A stretch of DNA of 64,000 nt from Sporocytophaga myxococcoides (lineage in GTDB: Bacteria > Bacteroidota > Bacteroidia > Cytophagales > Cytophagaceae). Where the stretch lies: positions 248,001 through 312,000 of the forward strand of contig NZ_BBLT01000003.1 in the NCBI RefSeq assembly GCF_000775915.1, read 5' to 3'. Made by a program: the position numbers and the translations under genes. The notes under the pieces are model-generated. The model had not been told where the DNA came from, did not search any database, and saw only the letters and a program-made list of their open reading frames with translations. Positions 36,217 to 44,883 of this stretch are shown here, piece by piece. Every line of letters begins with the position of its first letter. Positions within the stretch are counted from its first letter, which is position 1.

Positions 36217-36915
36217 ATGGCAAAGTTAAAGGAAAGCAAAGGTGAGCCGGTAGCAGAAAATCCGGAATTGGTATCAAACAAGTTTGGTCAGACTGAAGAT
36301 TTTCTAAATAAATACAAAACCGTTTTATTCGGGATAGTTGGTGCAGCTATACTTGCAGGTGCCGGATATTTCTTTTACAATCATCAGAAAAGCAGTGAGA
36401 ATAAAGAAGCGCAAAATGCTATGTTCGTTTCCGTTCTTGCTTTTGAAGAAGATTCTCTTGACAGAGCTCTTAAAGGTTCGGGTCCAAATGCCCCGGGTCT
36501 TCTTGATGTAGCTGATGAATTCAGCGGAACTAATGCCGGAGATCTTGCTAATTTCTATGTAGGTGTTGCTTATTTGAAAAAGGGTAAGTTTGAGGATGCA
36601 ATTTCTTATCTGAAAGAATTCAATGCGAATGATTTATTGGTTCAGGCAAGAGCATACAGCCTTATCGGTGATGCTTACATGGAACTTAAAGATTTCGATA
36701 ATGCTGTTACTTACTATAAAAAAGCTTCAGATTATAAGCCGAATGAGCAGTACACTCCTTCATATCTAATGAAATTGGCTTTGGCATATGAAGTTTCAAA
36801 AAAATTCGAAGATGCAGCTAAACAATATGAGAAGATTATAAAGGATTTTCCTAAATCTTCTGAGGTAATGGATGCTAAGAAATATTTTGAACAAGATCTG
36901 GAACTTGCAAAATAA
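36217..36915 (+). CDS. Membrane-anchored tetratricopeptide repeat protein
   Basis: The product is 232 residues. A hydrophilic N-terminus of about 35 residues precedes one membrane span (VLFGIVGAAILAGAGYFFYN, about 40-59), so the rest is likely periplasmic. About three or four TPR-like helical pairs follow, for example LANFYVGVAYLKKGKFEDAI, AYSLIGDAYMELKDFDNAV and MKLALAYEVSKKFEDAAKQY. The layout resembles YfgM/CcmH-type and outer-membrane-assembly helper proteins. The partner is unknown. A strong terminator separates it from ribH. Confidence 0.88.
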   Translation: MAKLKESKGEPVAENPELVSNKFGQTEDFLNKYKTVLFGIVGAAILAGAGYFFYNHQKSSENKEAQNAMFVSVLAFEEDSLDRALKGSGPNAPGLLDVADEFSGTNAGDLANFYVGVAYLKKGKFEDAISYLKEFNANDLLVQARAYSLIGDAYMELKDFDNAVTYYKKASDYKPNEQYTPSYLMKLALAYEVSKKFEDAAKQYEKIIKDFPKSSEVMDAKKYFEQDLELAK

Positions 36916-36937
36916 TTTATTCAATAATAAAAGTATT

Positions 36938-36971
36938 AAAGGGATAGGACATTCGTCTTATCCCTTTTTAA
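36938..36971 (+). terminator. Rho-independent terminator
   Basis: A stem AAAGGGATAGGAC / GTCTTATCCCTTT (13 bp, one G-U) with an ATTC loop and T tail lies 23 nt after the TPR gene. Confidence 0.9.
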
Positions 36972-36993
36972 TTTAAAAAACATCATTTGAAAT

Positions 36994-37470
36994 ATGGCAA
37001 CTTCACTTAAAAATCTTAGCAGTCATACAGGAAAGAATATTACAGACATTTCAGGTAAAAAATTTGGAGTGGTAGTGGCAGAATGGAATTCGGAAGTTAC
37101 AGAGTCGCTTTATGCAGGTGCTTTAGACACTTTGCTGAAGCATGGAGCAAAAAGGGAGAATATAATTAAAAAGCTGGTTCCAGGGTCTTTTGAACTTAGT
37201 CTGGGTGCCCAATGGATGGCCCAGCATGAAGAGATTGACGCAGTGATTGTATTAGGATGTGTTATTCAGGGAGATACAAGGCATTTTGACTTTATCTGTG
37301 ATGCAGTAGCTTATGGAATAACAGAAGTGAGTTTGAAATACAATAAGCCTGCAATCTTTGGAGTGCTCACAACCAACAATCAGCAGCAAGCATTGGACAG
37401 GGCAGGAGGAAAGCATGGAAATAAAGGGGACGAAGCGGCGATAACTGCAATTAAAATGTTGGGATTTTAA
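36994..37470 (+). CDS. ribH: 6,7-dimethyl-8-ribityllumazine synthase
   Basis: The product is 158 residues, the normal length. The enzyme condenses 5-amino-6-ribitylamino-uracil with 3,4-dihydroxy-2-butanone 4-phosphate in riboflavin synthesis and forms a 60-mer or pentamer shell. Recognisable elements are VVVAEWNSEVTESLYAGA, VPGSFELSLGAQWMA, VIVLGCVIQGDTRHFDFIC (the catalytic His is in TRHFD), and IFGVLTTNNQQQALDRAGG. No other rib gene is next to it. The short gap to the previous terminator leaves little room for an FMN riboswitch, and none was seen. Confidence 0.95.
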   Translation: MATSLKNLSSHTGKNITDISGKKFGVVVAEWNSEVTESLYAGALDTLLKHGAKRENIIKKLVPGSFELSLGAQWMAQHEEIDAVIVLGCVIQGDTRHFDFICDAVAYGITEVSLKYNKPAIFGVLTTNNQQQALDRAGGKHGNKGDEAAITAIKMLGF

Positions 37471-37523
37471 TTAAATTATTCCTGGGTTTTTCAAATTTCA
37501 AGGAAGACTCAGGAATATAATAG

Positions 37524-38018
37524 TCAAAGAATTTCAGAGGCTATTTCACGCACCATTTCCCAAACCAATTCGCCTTCATATCCTTTAGAAACTCCATACC
37601 GAGCCACTTTTTGTTGTTTTTTAAAAAAATCAGGCTCATTTGTCGACATAAATTTTTTTTCCAGAAGTTTTTTTAAGGTTTTTCTGTAGGTAGCTTCATC
37701 TATCTGTTCGTCTAAGGCTTTTTCAATTTCTGATTCTGAAATACCTTTTCCTGAAAGCGTAAACTTAATTTTGTTTCGCCCCCAATTTTTTAGTCGAAAT
37801 TTTCCTCCTGTAAAGCTGCGAATATATCGCTCTTCGCTAAGGAAGTTTTCTTCGATTAATCTTAAAATTATTATATTCGCTATATCCGGAGAAACACCTA
37901 ACCCGTATAATTTGTCAAGAACTTCCTGTTTGGATCTTTCCCGGTAGGCACAAAAAGAAGAAACTTTCTGAAATATTTCGTTAAGACCGAACTCTTTTTC
38001 TTTTTTTGTGATACCCAT
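37524..38018 (-). CDS. recX: RecX-family regulatory protein
   Basis: The product is 164 residues. RecX binds and inhibits RecA filaments. The helical three-repeat layout begins SFCAYRERSKQEVLDKLYGLG, with IILRLIEENFLSEERYIRSF and GGKFRLKNWGRNKIKFTL as the conserved second repeat, and ends in GELVWEMV. The length matches RecX. No recA gene is adjacent. It is divergent from the MFS gene, with only 30 nt between start codons, so the promoters overlap. Confidence 0.9.
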   Translation of the reverse strand: MGITKKEKEFGLNEIFQKVSSFCAYRERSKQEVLDKLYGLGVSPDIANIIILRLIEENFLSEERYIRSFTGGKFRLKNWGRNKIKFTLSGKGISESEIEKALDEQIDEATYRKTLKKLLEKKFMSTNEPDFFKKQQKVARYGVSKGYEGELVWEMVREIASEIL

Positions 38019-38048
38019 TTTTCTAATTTTACGAATTAAGTTAAAAAA

Positions 38049-39347
38049 TTGAAAAATAAGAAAGCTTTAACCCTACTCTTTATTTCCAATGGAATCTCAG
38101 GGTTCGCACAGGGTATATCCATGCTCTCTATTCCCTGGTATTTTACTCAGCAAAATCAGTCATCCTTGTTTATTGCATTTTTCGCTGCCGTAACATTGGG
38201 GTCATTATTCTGGGGATTATATGCAGGAGCTTTGGTTGATGGATTTAACAGGAAAGACGTTTTCCTTGGCACAAACTTCATTGAAGGTTTAATTATTCTT
38301 TCTGTTGCCTCTTTGGGCTTTAAGGAAGGTATTTTGCCCGGAGCCTTAATCATGCTCGTATTTACCATTACTTTTTTCGGGTATCATATTCACTACCCCA
38401 ATTTATATGCGTTTGCTCAGGAAATAACGGATCCCAAGGATTATACAAAAGTTACATCGTATATTGAAATTGTAGGACAATCTACTTCCATAGGTGCAGC
38501 AGCATTGGGAGCCTTATTACTTGAAGGTATTGATACTGTGCAGACTATTCCATTCCTGAACCTGGAAATTCCAATACACATTGAGAAATGGGAGCTCCAC
38601 GAAATTTTTCTGATGGATGGTCTTACTTATATGGTTTCTTTTATTATGATTCTCTTTATCAAGCATAATCCTTCCAGAGATATAACTCATCTGGAAGAAG
38701 GGGACTTGAAAGAGAAATTAAAATCCGGATATGATTATCTTGTAAGTAATAAATTGGTTTTATTATTTGGGATGTGTTCTTATTCTATATTTATAGTTAC
38801 TCTTGTTGAAATATTCAGCCTTAGGCCGCTTTATATCAGTCATCATTTGCAGCAAGGAGGTGATATTCTTGGTCTTTCCGAATTACTGTATGCCTCAGGT
38901 TCCCTTGTTTCAGGTATCATTATTAATACTCTGTTGAGCAGAATGCCTATTCCCAGATCTATAATAATCTTAACCTTTCTGACTGCAGTTGCATTTTTTG
39001 TTTGTTCCTATACACAAAGTGTATTAGTGTTTTTGGGCATTTCTATGGTTACAGGATTTACAAACGCAGGTTCACGAATATTCAGGGTCTCTTATTTGTT
39101 CAATTTAATTCCAAATGAACTGACAGGAAGAGTGAATAGTATGTTTAATGTGATCAGTACCATATTCAGGATGGTTTTTATCATCACCTTTATATTCCCC
39201 TTTTTCTCAAAAGGGTCGAATGTAGTTTATGCCTACTTAATCCTAGGTGTTTTTACAATGGTTGCTGGCATTGTTTTAATTTTCCTATATAAAAGAATTT
39301 TGAGATTGACGGAACGAATTTCGGAAGTTGGGACTTTGTCTCATTAA
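38049..39347 (+). CDS. Major facilitator superfamily transporter, TTG start
   Basis: The product is 432 residues with about twelve membrane spans. The TTG at 38049 is the only usable start, because an in-frame stop at 38037 precedes it and the next ATG (codon 24) would remove most of the first helix (LTLLFISNGISGFAQGISM). The loop after span 2 has GALVDGFNRKDVFLG, resembling the D-R/K motif of drug and macrolide efflux members. The substrate is unknown. Three nucleotides separate its stop from murF-alr, so it is likely co-transcribed, perhaps as a lysophospholipid or drug exporter; the role is unproven. Confidence 0.85.
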   Translation: MKNKKALTLLFISNGISGFAQGISMLSIPWYFTQQNQSSLFIAFFAAVTLGSLFWGLYAGALVDGFNRKDVFLGTNFIEGLIILSVASLGFKEGILPGALIMLVFTITFFGYHIHYPNLYAFAQEITDPKDYTKVTSYIEIVGQSTSIGAAALGALLLEGIDTVQTIPFLNLEIPIHIEKWELHEIFLMDGLTYMVSFIMILFIKHNPSRDITHLEEGDLKEKLKSGYDYLVSNKLVLLFGMCSYSIFIVTLVEIFSLRPLYISHHLQQGGDILGLSELLYASGSLVSGIIINTLLSRMPIPRSIIILTFLTAVAFFVCSYTQSVLVFLGISMVTGFTNAGSRIFRVSYLFNLIPNELTGRVNSMFNVISTIFRMVFIITFIFPFFSKGSNVVYAYLILGVFTMVAGIVLIFLYKRILRLTERISEVGTLSH

Positions 39348-39350
39348 GAT

Positions 39351-41810
39351 ATGCTCAAAATCAATCAAATTCTGGATGTAGTGGCAGGTTCATTAATTTG
39401 CCACTCTGAAAATTCTATTATTGACTACCTCCTTCTGGACAGTAGAAAGGTTAGTATTCCTTCTTCCTCCTTATTTTTTGCTATTCAAGGTGTTCATCAC
39501 GATGGACATAAATTTTTGGGGGAATTATACCACAAGGGAATTAGAAATTTTATTATTGAAAAAGTTCCTCAAGACTTAACTCTTTTTCAGGGCTGTAATA
39601 TTATACTAGTGGATAATGCAGTAAGTGCATTGCAGCAGATAGTTGAATTTCATAGAAATGAGTTTACATTGCCTGTTATTGGAATTACAGGTAGTAATGG
39701 AAAAACAATTGTTAAGGAATGGCTTACTCAGCTTTTAAGCAAGGATTACAATGTTGTAAAAAGTCCTAAAAGTTATAATTCACAAGTAGGCGTGCCTTTG
39801 TCTGTATGGGAGATAAATGAACAGCACCAGTTTGGAATATTTGAGGCGGGAATTTCTCGTCCTGGAGAAATGGGACGTCTTGAACCTGTTATTAAACCAA
39901 CCTTGGGGATTTTTACAAATATTGGTCCGGCCCACGACGAAGGTTTTTCTTCGAGAGAAGAGAAGATTAGGGAAAAACTGAGCTTGTTTAAACATTCAAA
40001 GGTAATATTTTCTTGTGCGGATCATAAGGATATTGCCAATCTTATAAAGACAGAATTGCCAGAGGTTAAAAATATTACCTGGTCAAATAAACGCACTGGT
40101 GATTTTGTAATCAAAGATCTTGTAGCTGACGGTAGCAATATGAGGATTAAGGCAGTTTATGATAAACTTTTCCTAAATCTGGTCCTTCCATTTTCCGATG
40201 AGGCTTCATTCGAAAATTTAATGCATTGTATCCTTGTATTACTTTATCTGGACGTGAAACCAGAAGAGATTCAATCAAGGCTTAATGCGCTTCAGAAAGT
40301 TGAGATGCGTTTAGAGCTCAAGGAGGGAATTAATGGTTGTTATGTTATAGATGATACTTACAATAATGACCTTGCCGGATTAACCATTGCTTTAAATTTT
40401 CTAGATCAGCAGAAGCAGAAAGAAGAAAAGACAGTCATACTTTCTGATTTGCTGGAAACTGGTCGTGATGAAAGAAATTTATATGCAGCAATCGGCGATT
40501 TGTTATTAAGTAAGGGAGTTAAGAAGTTGATAGGTATTGGGCCAACATTCAGCAGAAATGCAGATCTTATAAGAATTAAATCCTCTTTTTACTTGGATAC
40601 GGCTTCTTTCCTTTCTGATATGCAATCTGCTGATTTCAGTGAAGAAATAGTTCTTGTAAAAGGAGCAAGGGTTTTCAAGTTTGAGGAGATCGTTAAAAAA
40701 CTTCAGCAAAAGGTTCACGGTACTGTATTTGAGGTCAACCTGGACAGTTTGAGTTCTAATTTGAATTTCTACAGATCAAGATTGAGCCATGGTACCAAGA
40801 TTATGGTAATGGTTAAAGCCTTTGCATATGGTAGTGGTAGCTATGAAGTAGCCAATCTATTGCAGTTTCACAGAGTGGATTATCTGGCGGTTGCCTATGC
40901 TGATGAAGGAGTAGCATTGAGGGAACATGGAGTAAGTTTACCTGTAATGGTAATGAATCCCTCTCTAAGTACTTTTGATAAATTATTTCAATACAACCTT
41001 GAACCGGAGATATATAGCTTCAAGATCCTCAGAGAATATCTTGACTTTATTAAAGCCAATGATATTGCAGCAAAAATACATTTGAAACTGGATACGGGAA
41101 TGCGAAGGCTAGGATTTGAAGAAAAGGACCTTAAGGATCTTGTCTTATTGCTGAAGAATACGACAAATGTGAGAATAGCAAGTGTTTTTACCCATCTTGC
41201 AGGGGCAGATGAAGGAGTTCACGATGAGTTTACTCAATCTCAGATCAGAAAATTTAAAGCTTTTACTGAACATTTGAAGAAAGAGTTAGGCTATGATTTT
41301 TTGAGACATGCTTTGAACAGTGCTGGTATCATACGTTTCCCTGAAGCTCAATTGGATATGGTTAGGTTAGGCATAGGACTTTATGGAATTGAAGCGGGAG
41401 GATTGTTTCAAGACCAATTACAGCCAGTCGGTACACTGAAAACCATTATTTCCCAGATAAAAGAAGTCAAAAAAGGGGAAACTGTTGGATATGGTCGTAA
41501 AGGCCGTGCAGAAAGAGATCTTCGTATAGGTACAATAGCAATTGGCTATGCGGATGGATATGACAGGCGCTTTAGCAACGGAAAAGGAAAGGTGCTAGTT
41601 CAGGATAAACTATGTCCTGTAATTGGGAATGTCTGTATGGATATGTGTATGATAGATATTACAGACACCAATGCGCGAGAAGGAGATGAAGTGGTGGTTT
41701 TTGGTAAAAAACCATCTTTAAATGATCTTTCCCAAGGTATAGGGACGATTCCTTATGAAATATTAACCAGTGTAGGGCAGCGGGTAAAACGTGTTTTTTA
41801 TTCTGAATAG
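39351..41810 (+). CDS. murF-alr: Bifunctional MurF ligase / alanine racemase
   Basis: The 819-residue protein joins two peptidoglycan enzymes. Residues 1 to about 450 are UDP-MurNAc-tripeptide:D-Ala-D-Ala ligase, with the ATP motif GITGSNGKTIVKEWL (about 116), a Mur central domain and VIDDTYNND. Residues from about 460 are alanine racemase, with the PLP Lys in MVMVKAFAYGSGS, KLDTGMRRLGF, IGYADGYDRR and VCMDMCMID; Tyr of GYGRKG is the second catalytic base. This fusion is known in Bacteroidota and couples D-Ala supply to its use. It starts 3 nt after the MFS gene. Confidence 0.96.
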   Translation: MLKINQILDVVAGSLICHSENSIIDYLLLDSRKVSIPSSSLFFAIQGVHHDGHKFLGELYHKGIRNFIIEKVPQDLTLFQGCNIILVDNAVSALQQIVEFHRNEFTLPVIGITGSNGKTIVKEWLTQLLSKDYNVVKSPKSYNSQVGVPLSVWEINEQHQFGIFEAGISRPGEMGRLEPVIKPTLGIFTNIGPAHDEGFSSREEKIREKLSLFKHSKVIFSCADHKDIANLIKTELPEVKNITWSNKRTGDFVIKDLVADGSNMRIKAVYDKLFLNLVLPFSDEASFENLMHCILVLLYLDVKPEEIQSRLNALQKVEMRLELKEGINGCYVIDDTYNNDLAGLTIALNFLDQQKQKEEKTVILSDLLETGRDERNLYAAIGDLLLSKGVKKLIGIGPTFSRNADLIRIKSSFYLDTASFLSDMQSADFSEEIVLVKGARVFKFEEIVKKLQQKVHGTVFEVNLDSLSSNLNFYRSRLSHGTKIMVMVKAFAYGSGSYEVANLLQFHRVDYLAVAYADEGVALREHGVSLPVMVMNPSLSTFDKLFQYNLEPEIYSFKILREYLDFIKANDIAAKIHLKLDTGMRRLGFEEKDLKDLVLLLKNTTNVRIASVFTHLAGADEGVHDEFTQSQIRKFKAFTEHLKKELGYDFLRHALNSAGIIRFPEAQLDMVRLGIGLYGIEAGGLFQDQLQPVGTLKTIISQIKEVKKGETVGYGRKGRAERDLRIGTIAIGYADGYDRRFSNGKGKVLVQDKLCPVIGNVCMDMCMIDITDTNAREGDEVVVFGKKPSLNDLSQGIGTIPYEILTSVGQRVKRVFYSE

Positions 41811-41909
41811 AAATTATTCAATCTTAATGGTACTCGAATAATGAGGTAATGATTTCTGATCATATTTACTAACATAAAATATCTTTCTAGGGAAGTAAAA
41901 GGATCAGAG

Positions 41910-42158
41910 TTGATATTAAGTAAAAGTATTTTTGGGAATCACTTAATTGAAATAGAATTTCAAGTCTCTGAAGTTCGTATGGTAAACTTTAGAATTGTAA
42001 ATATTATCGGAGAAACCAGATCCTCTTTCTGGAAAGAATTGAAAGAGGGTTGTAATTCTATTTCAATGAATATTACAGCTTTTCCCAGGAGATCATATCA
42101 ATTTATGGTACTCAATGGAGGAGGTAATATAATTTTGGAAAGATTCAAGAAGTATTAA
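41910..42158 (+). CDS. Small T9SS-tail-like ORF, possibly a gene remnant
   Basis: The 82-residue frame has no ATG near its beginning; the only usable start is TTG at 41910, and the open frame runs back to a stop at 41850 with no better start. The sequence VRMVNFRIVNIIGE...LKEGCNSISMNITAFPRRS followed by YQFMVLNGGGNIILERF follows the beta-strand pattern of a T9SS type A sorting domain. There is no signal peptide or passenger domain. It may be the tail of a decayed secreted protein or a small expressed protein. It overlaps the convergent 42155-42412 gene by 4 nt. Confidence 0.4.
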   Translation: MILSKSIFGNHLIEIEFQVSEVRMVNFRIVNIIGETRSSFWKELKEGCNSISMNITAFPRRSYQFMVLNGGGNIILERFKKY

Positions 42159-42412
42159 ACTCGCACTAGTTCTGCTATTTCAATTTCTTTAATTTCATTA
42201 ATTCTGAAAAAGCAATAGACAGGGTTCCGTTTTTCTTTTAAGGAAGTATATTGTTCCTGCATCGTTATTCCTTTTATTAAACTTTTAATTTCATCAAACT
42301 CCACAATGTGGAAATTTCGCAAGAGTATGTTGCCGTTTTTCAGGACCACATCAACAGAAGCCTTGCTTCCTGCAGTATCCATCAATTCTTTAAGGGTAGC
42401 TTTTAATTCCAT
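42155..42412 (-). CDS. Small hypothetical protein
   Basis: The product is 85 residues, starting at ATG 42412 (MELKATLKELMDTAGS). Beta-strand-like VDVVLKNGNILLRNFHIVEFDE is followed by a helical stretch and a basic/acidic end. No known domain was recognised. The gene is convergent with, and overlaps by 4 nt, the T9SS-tail-like frame; its promoter would lie inside the non-coding region holding the DnaA-box cluster. Confidence 0.6.
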   Translation of the reverse strand: MELKATLKELMDTAGSKASVDVVLKNGNILLRNFHIVEFDEIKSLIKGITMQEQYTSLKEKRNPVYCFFRINEIKEIEIAELVRV

Positions 42413-42504
42413 AAAGCAGCATAATTTTTCTTAAAAGTATAAGATTTTATGCTACAAAATGGTTAAAAGTGAGTATTACTTGTTACATGTTTTTTGGCGG
42501 TTGT

Positions 42505-42565
42505 TTATCCACTTAATTGTCCACATTCTGCATTCGGAGAATTTTTTCAGCCAAAATTATCCACA
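42505..42565 (+). promoter_or_regulatory. Cluster of three DnaA-box-like 9-mers
   Basis: TTATCCACT (42505-42513), TTGTCCACA (42517-42525) and TTATCCACA (42557-42565) all read in the same direction. The last is the exact consensus; the others have one mismatch each. The first two lie 12 bp apart start to start, close to one helical turn. Confidence 0.6.
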
Positions 42566-42642
42566 GCTTTGATTAAAAATATTCGGAAAACTAACACGCT
42601 TCAGAATTTCTTAACAAAAATTTAACATTGAGTAAAAATAAA

Positions 42643-42670
42643 GCCGGGAAGATCCCTAAAACTTCCCGGC
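42643..42670. terminator. GC-rich hairpin, terminator-like on the minus strand
   Basis: GCCGGGAAG and CTTCCCGGC form a perfect 9-bp stem with a 10-nt loop. On the minus strand it is followed by TTTATTTTTAC. No minus-strand gene ends here, so its job is unclear; it may guard the DnaA-box region from transcription. Confidence 0.45.
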
Positions 42671-42942
42671 AAATTTGAAACTGTAAATAAATGAATTAAA
42701 GCAGATGCATCTAGAACATTTGACCTCCCATTTTGTTCCGGTTCCCTGATAGCCATTTTTTTTCGAGGTGATATTTTTATGTAATATTCACTCAGGCAAA
42801 GTCTTTAAATTGGCTCTTTAAGTTTTAAAAATGCTTAAATTTGAGTGTTTTAAATCATTTGAGGAATGTAATATAATATGAAAGAATGAACCATATTTGG
42901 CTCCGTTCCGTTTCTTTAATTAGATAGAGATAAAAGATAGAA

Positions 42943-43677
42943 ATGATGAAAAAATTGTTGGTTTGTGCAGTTTCCTTGGGATTTCTGTCAATTTCTTACG
43001 CTCAGGATTGTCCGGAAGGAATGGTGAAAAGGGCCGATATTGAAGGGGTTGAAAATTCCGGAGGCAAATTTCGGCAAAAAGGTGAAGCGGACTACCTTGA
43101 GAGTGATCATGCTTATTCAAGAGCAATTGATCAGGTAAGAACTGAAAGTGATGTCGACCCTTATGCGGAGACATACGCTTATGTATATGGCGGTGATACT
43201 ACGGTAGTTTCTTCGCTTAACGAATGTGTTTTCGAAGATTCGTTGAAAAATAAACAGTATTTACAAAACGAGTCATCCCAGATAGTTGAACCGGATTACC
43301 TTAAAGATGAAGATGCTTATAGCTTCAAAGCGTCTGAAGATGATCATGTTAAATGGAATGGAGGAAAGCTGGAGTATGAGTCTGAAACTCATAAAGATAA
43401 CAAACGGGTTAAGTATAAAGATAAGAATCTAAGGTTTAAATCTGAAGAGTCAGGGAAGGATGAGAAAAAAGTCAAATATGCTGATGATTTGGAAGGGTAT
43501 AACTATGAAAGGAAGAAAGACAACAGCAAGTTTGATTATTTCTATGAGACGGAAACTGAAGCCATGGAAGTGAAGAAGAAGAAAGACGGGGAGGCTAAAG
43601 TTTATTATGACGGGGAGTTTGACAATTTAGATGAGATAAATAATTCTGAGCTAATTGAGATGAAGGAAGCGAAGTGA
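42943..43677 (+). CDS. Acidic secreted protein with Lys/Tyr-rich repeats
   Basis: The product is 244 residues with a signal peptide (MMKKLLVCAVSLGFLSISYAQ). An ATG three nt later is an alternative start. The mature part is rich in Asp, Glu, Lys and Tyr. The C-terminal half has degenerate repeats such as DNKRVKYKDKNLRFKSEES and DEKKVKYADDLEGYNYERK. No T9SS tail or known domain is seen. Its overall style resembles the acidic secreted protein at 4616-5236. It is monocistronic, bounded by a strong hairpin downstream. Confidence 0.7.
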   Translation: MMKKLLVCAVSLGFLSISYAQDCPEGMVKRADIEGVENSGGKFRQKGEADYLESDHAYSRAIDQVRTESDVDPYAETYAYVYGGDTTVVSSLNECVFEDSLKNKQYLQNESSQIVEPDYLKDEDAYSFKASEDDHVKWNGGKLEYESETHKDNKRVKYKDKNLRFKSEESGKDEKKVKYADDLEGYNYERKKDNSKFDYFYETETEAMEVKKKKDGEAKVYYDGEFDNLDEINNSELIEMKEAK

Positions 43678-43703
43678 TAGAGGTTGAATCTCAGGGTTAT
43701 TTA

Positions 43704-43742
43704 TCAAAAAAACAGAGGCGGTAAGCCTCTGTTTTTTTTTTG
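43704..43742. terminator. Bidirectional terminator
   Basis: The stem AACAGAGGC / GCCTCTGTT with a GGTAA loop is flanked by A runs on the left and a run of T on the right, between two convergent genes. Confidence 0.92.
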
Positions 43743-43754
43743 ATCATATATTAA

Positions 43755-44381
43755 TTATTTCACAGCTACCTGCTTAGAAACTTCGCTGAATCTTTTAGCT
43801 ACTTCATCCCAGTTTACCACATTCCAGAAAGCTCCGATATAATCAGGTCTTCTGTTTTGGTATTTTAAATAATAGGCATGTTCCCAAACATCAAGTCCTA
43901 ATAAAGGGAATCCCTTTACTTCAGCAACATCCATTAAAGGATTATCCTGGTTTGGAGTAGAAGTTACTTTTAGCTCACCTCCATCAGTAACGATAAGCCA
44001 AGCCCATCCTGAACCAAATCTTGTAGCTCCTGCATTGTTAAATTCCTCTTTAAATTTATCAAAAGAACCGAATTTTTTATCAATTGCAGCTGCCAGTTCA
44101 CCGGAAGGTTTGCCTGTACTTTTCGGAGAAAGAAGTTTCCAGAATAAAGAGTGGTTATAGTGTCCTCCCCCATTGTTTCTAACTGCTGGAGCTGCTTTGC
44201 TGATATTTTTCAGAATTTCTTCCAAAGATTTAGTTGCCAGCTCAGTACCCTCAATAGCTTTATTAAGGTTTGTAACATAAGCCTGATGATGCTTTCCATG
44301 GTGGATTTCCATAGTAGCTTTGTCAATATGTGGCTCCAATGCCTCTGGTGCATATGGTAAAGCCGGAAGTTCAAATGCCAT
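43755..44381 (-). CDS. sodA: Superoxide dismutase (Mn/Fe family)
   Basis: The product is 208 residues, a normal length. It converts superoxide to oxygen and peroxide. The metal ligands are visible in [21 protein letters not shown] and [28 protein letters not shown] and GSGWAWL are of the Mn-type rather than the Fe-type pattern, although cambialistic use is common in this phylum. No signal peptide is present, so it is cytoplasmic. It is monocistronic on the minus strand; tadA lies 52 nt upstream on the same strand and could read into it. Confidence 0.96.
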   Translation of the reverse strand: MAFELPALPYAPEALEPHIDKATMEIHHGKHHQAYVTNLNKAIEGTELATKSLEEILKNISKAAPAVRNNGGGHYNHSLFWKLLSPKSTGKPSGELAAAIDKKFGSFDKFKEEFNNAGATRFGSGWAWLIVTDGGELKVTSTPNQDNPLMDVAEVKGFPLLGLDVWEHAYYLKYQNRRPDYIGAFWNVVNWDEVAKRFSEVSKQVAVK

Positions 44382-44433
44382 ATTAATTATTTTATTAAGG
44401 TTATTTAATTGATTAAGTTAATTCAAATTTAAT

Positions 44434-44883
44434 TTAATTTCTGAGCTTATTGAAAAATTCAACAAGCAGTCCGCTGCATTCTTTTTCCATAATACCTTTT
44501 ACCAGCTCAGTTTTAGGGTGAAGCAGGTTTATCCCGGTTTTTAAAAAGCCTTGTTTTGGATCTGATGCTCCAATTATAACTTTCTTCATCTGACTCCAAT
44601 ATAGTGCTCCTGCACACATAACACAAGGTTCAAGTGTTACATAAAGCTCGCATTCATTTAAATATTTGCTTCCAAGAAAATTTTGAGCTGAAGTAATCGC
44701 AATCATTTCTGCATGTGCAGTTACATCGCTGAGTCTTTCTGTCTGGTTGTGAGCACGAGCAATGATTTTATTTTTGCAGACTACTACCGCGCCCACTGGT
44801 ACTTCATTATCTTCAAAAGCGAGTAAAGCCTCCTTATAGGCTTCTTTCATAAAATGGGCGTCACTATAAACCGAAAGCTCCAC
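44434..44883 (-). CDS. tadA: tRNA-specific adenosine deaminase, GTG start
   Basis: The product is 149 residues. TadA deaminates A34 of tRNA-Arg to inosine. The zinc site has HAEMIAI and PCVMCAGALYWSQ with the catalytic Glu in HAE. The start is GTG at 44883, which overlaps by 1 nt the stop codon of the upstream gene (TAGTG); the first residues (MELSVYSDAHFMKEAY) agree with family N-termini. The next ATG is 11 codons in. The upstream gene is a secreted hypothetical protein, so the two are coupled. Confidence 0.93.
   Translation of the reverse strand: MELSVYSDAHFMKEAYKEALLAFEDNEVPVGAVVVCKNKIIARAHNQTERLSDVTAHAEMIAITSAQNFLGSKYLNECELYVTLEPCVMCAGALYWSQMKKVIIGASDPKQGFLKTGINLLHPKTELVKGIMEKECSGLLVEFFNKLRN

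Larger units (their letters stand above)
42413..42942. other. Non-coding region with DnaA-box-like cluster
   Basis: This 530-bp A/T-rich stretch has no protein-like frame. It contains three same-strand DnaA-box-like 9-mers (42505-42565), two copies of ATTCGGA (42532 and 42581), and a 9-bp GC-rich hairpin (42643-42670). The right part leads to the acidic secreted protein gene. The features together resemble an origin or a DnaA-controlled region. Confidence 0.5.
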
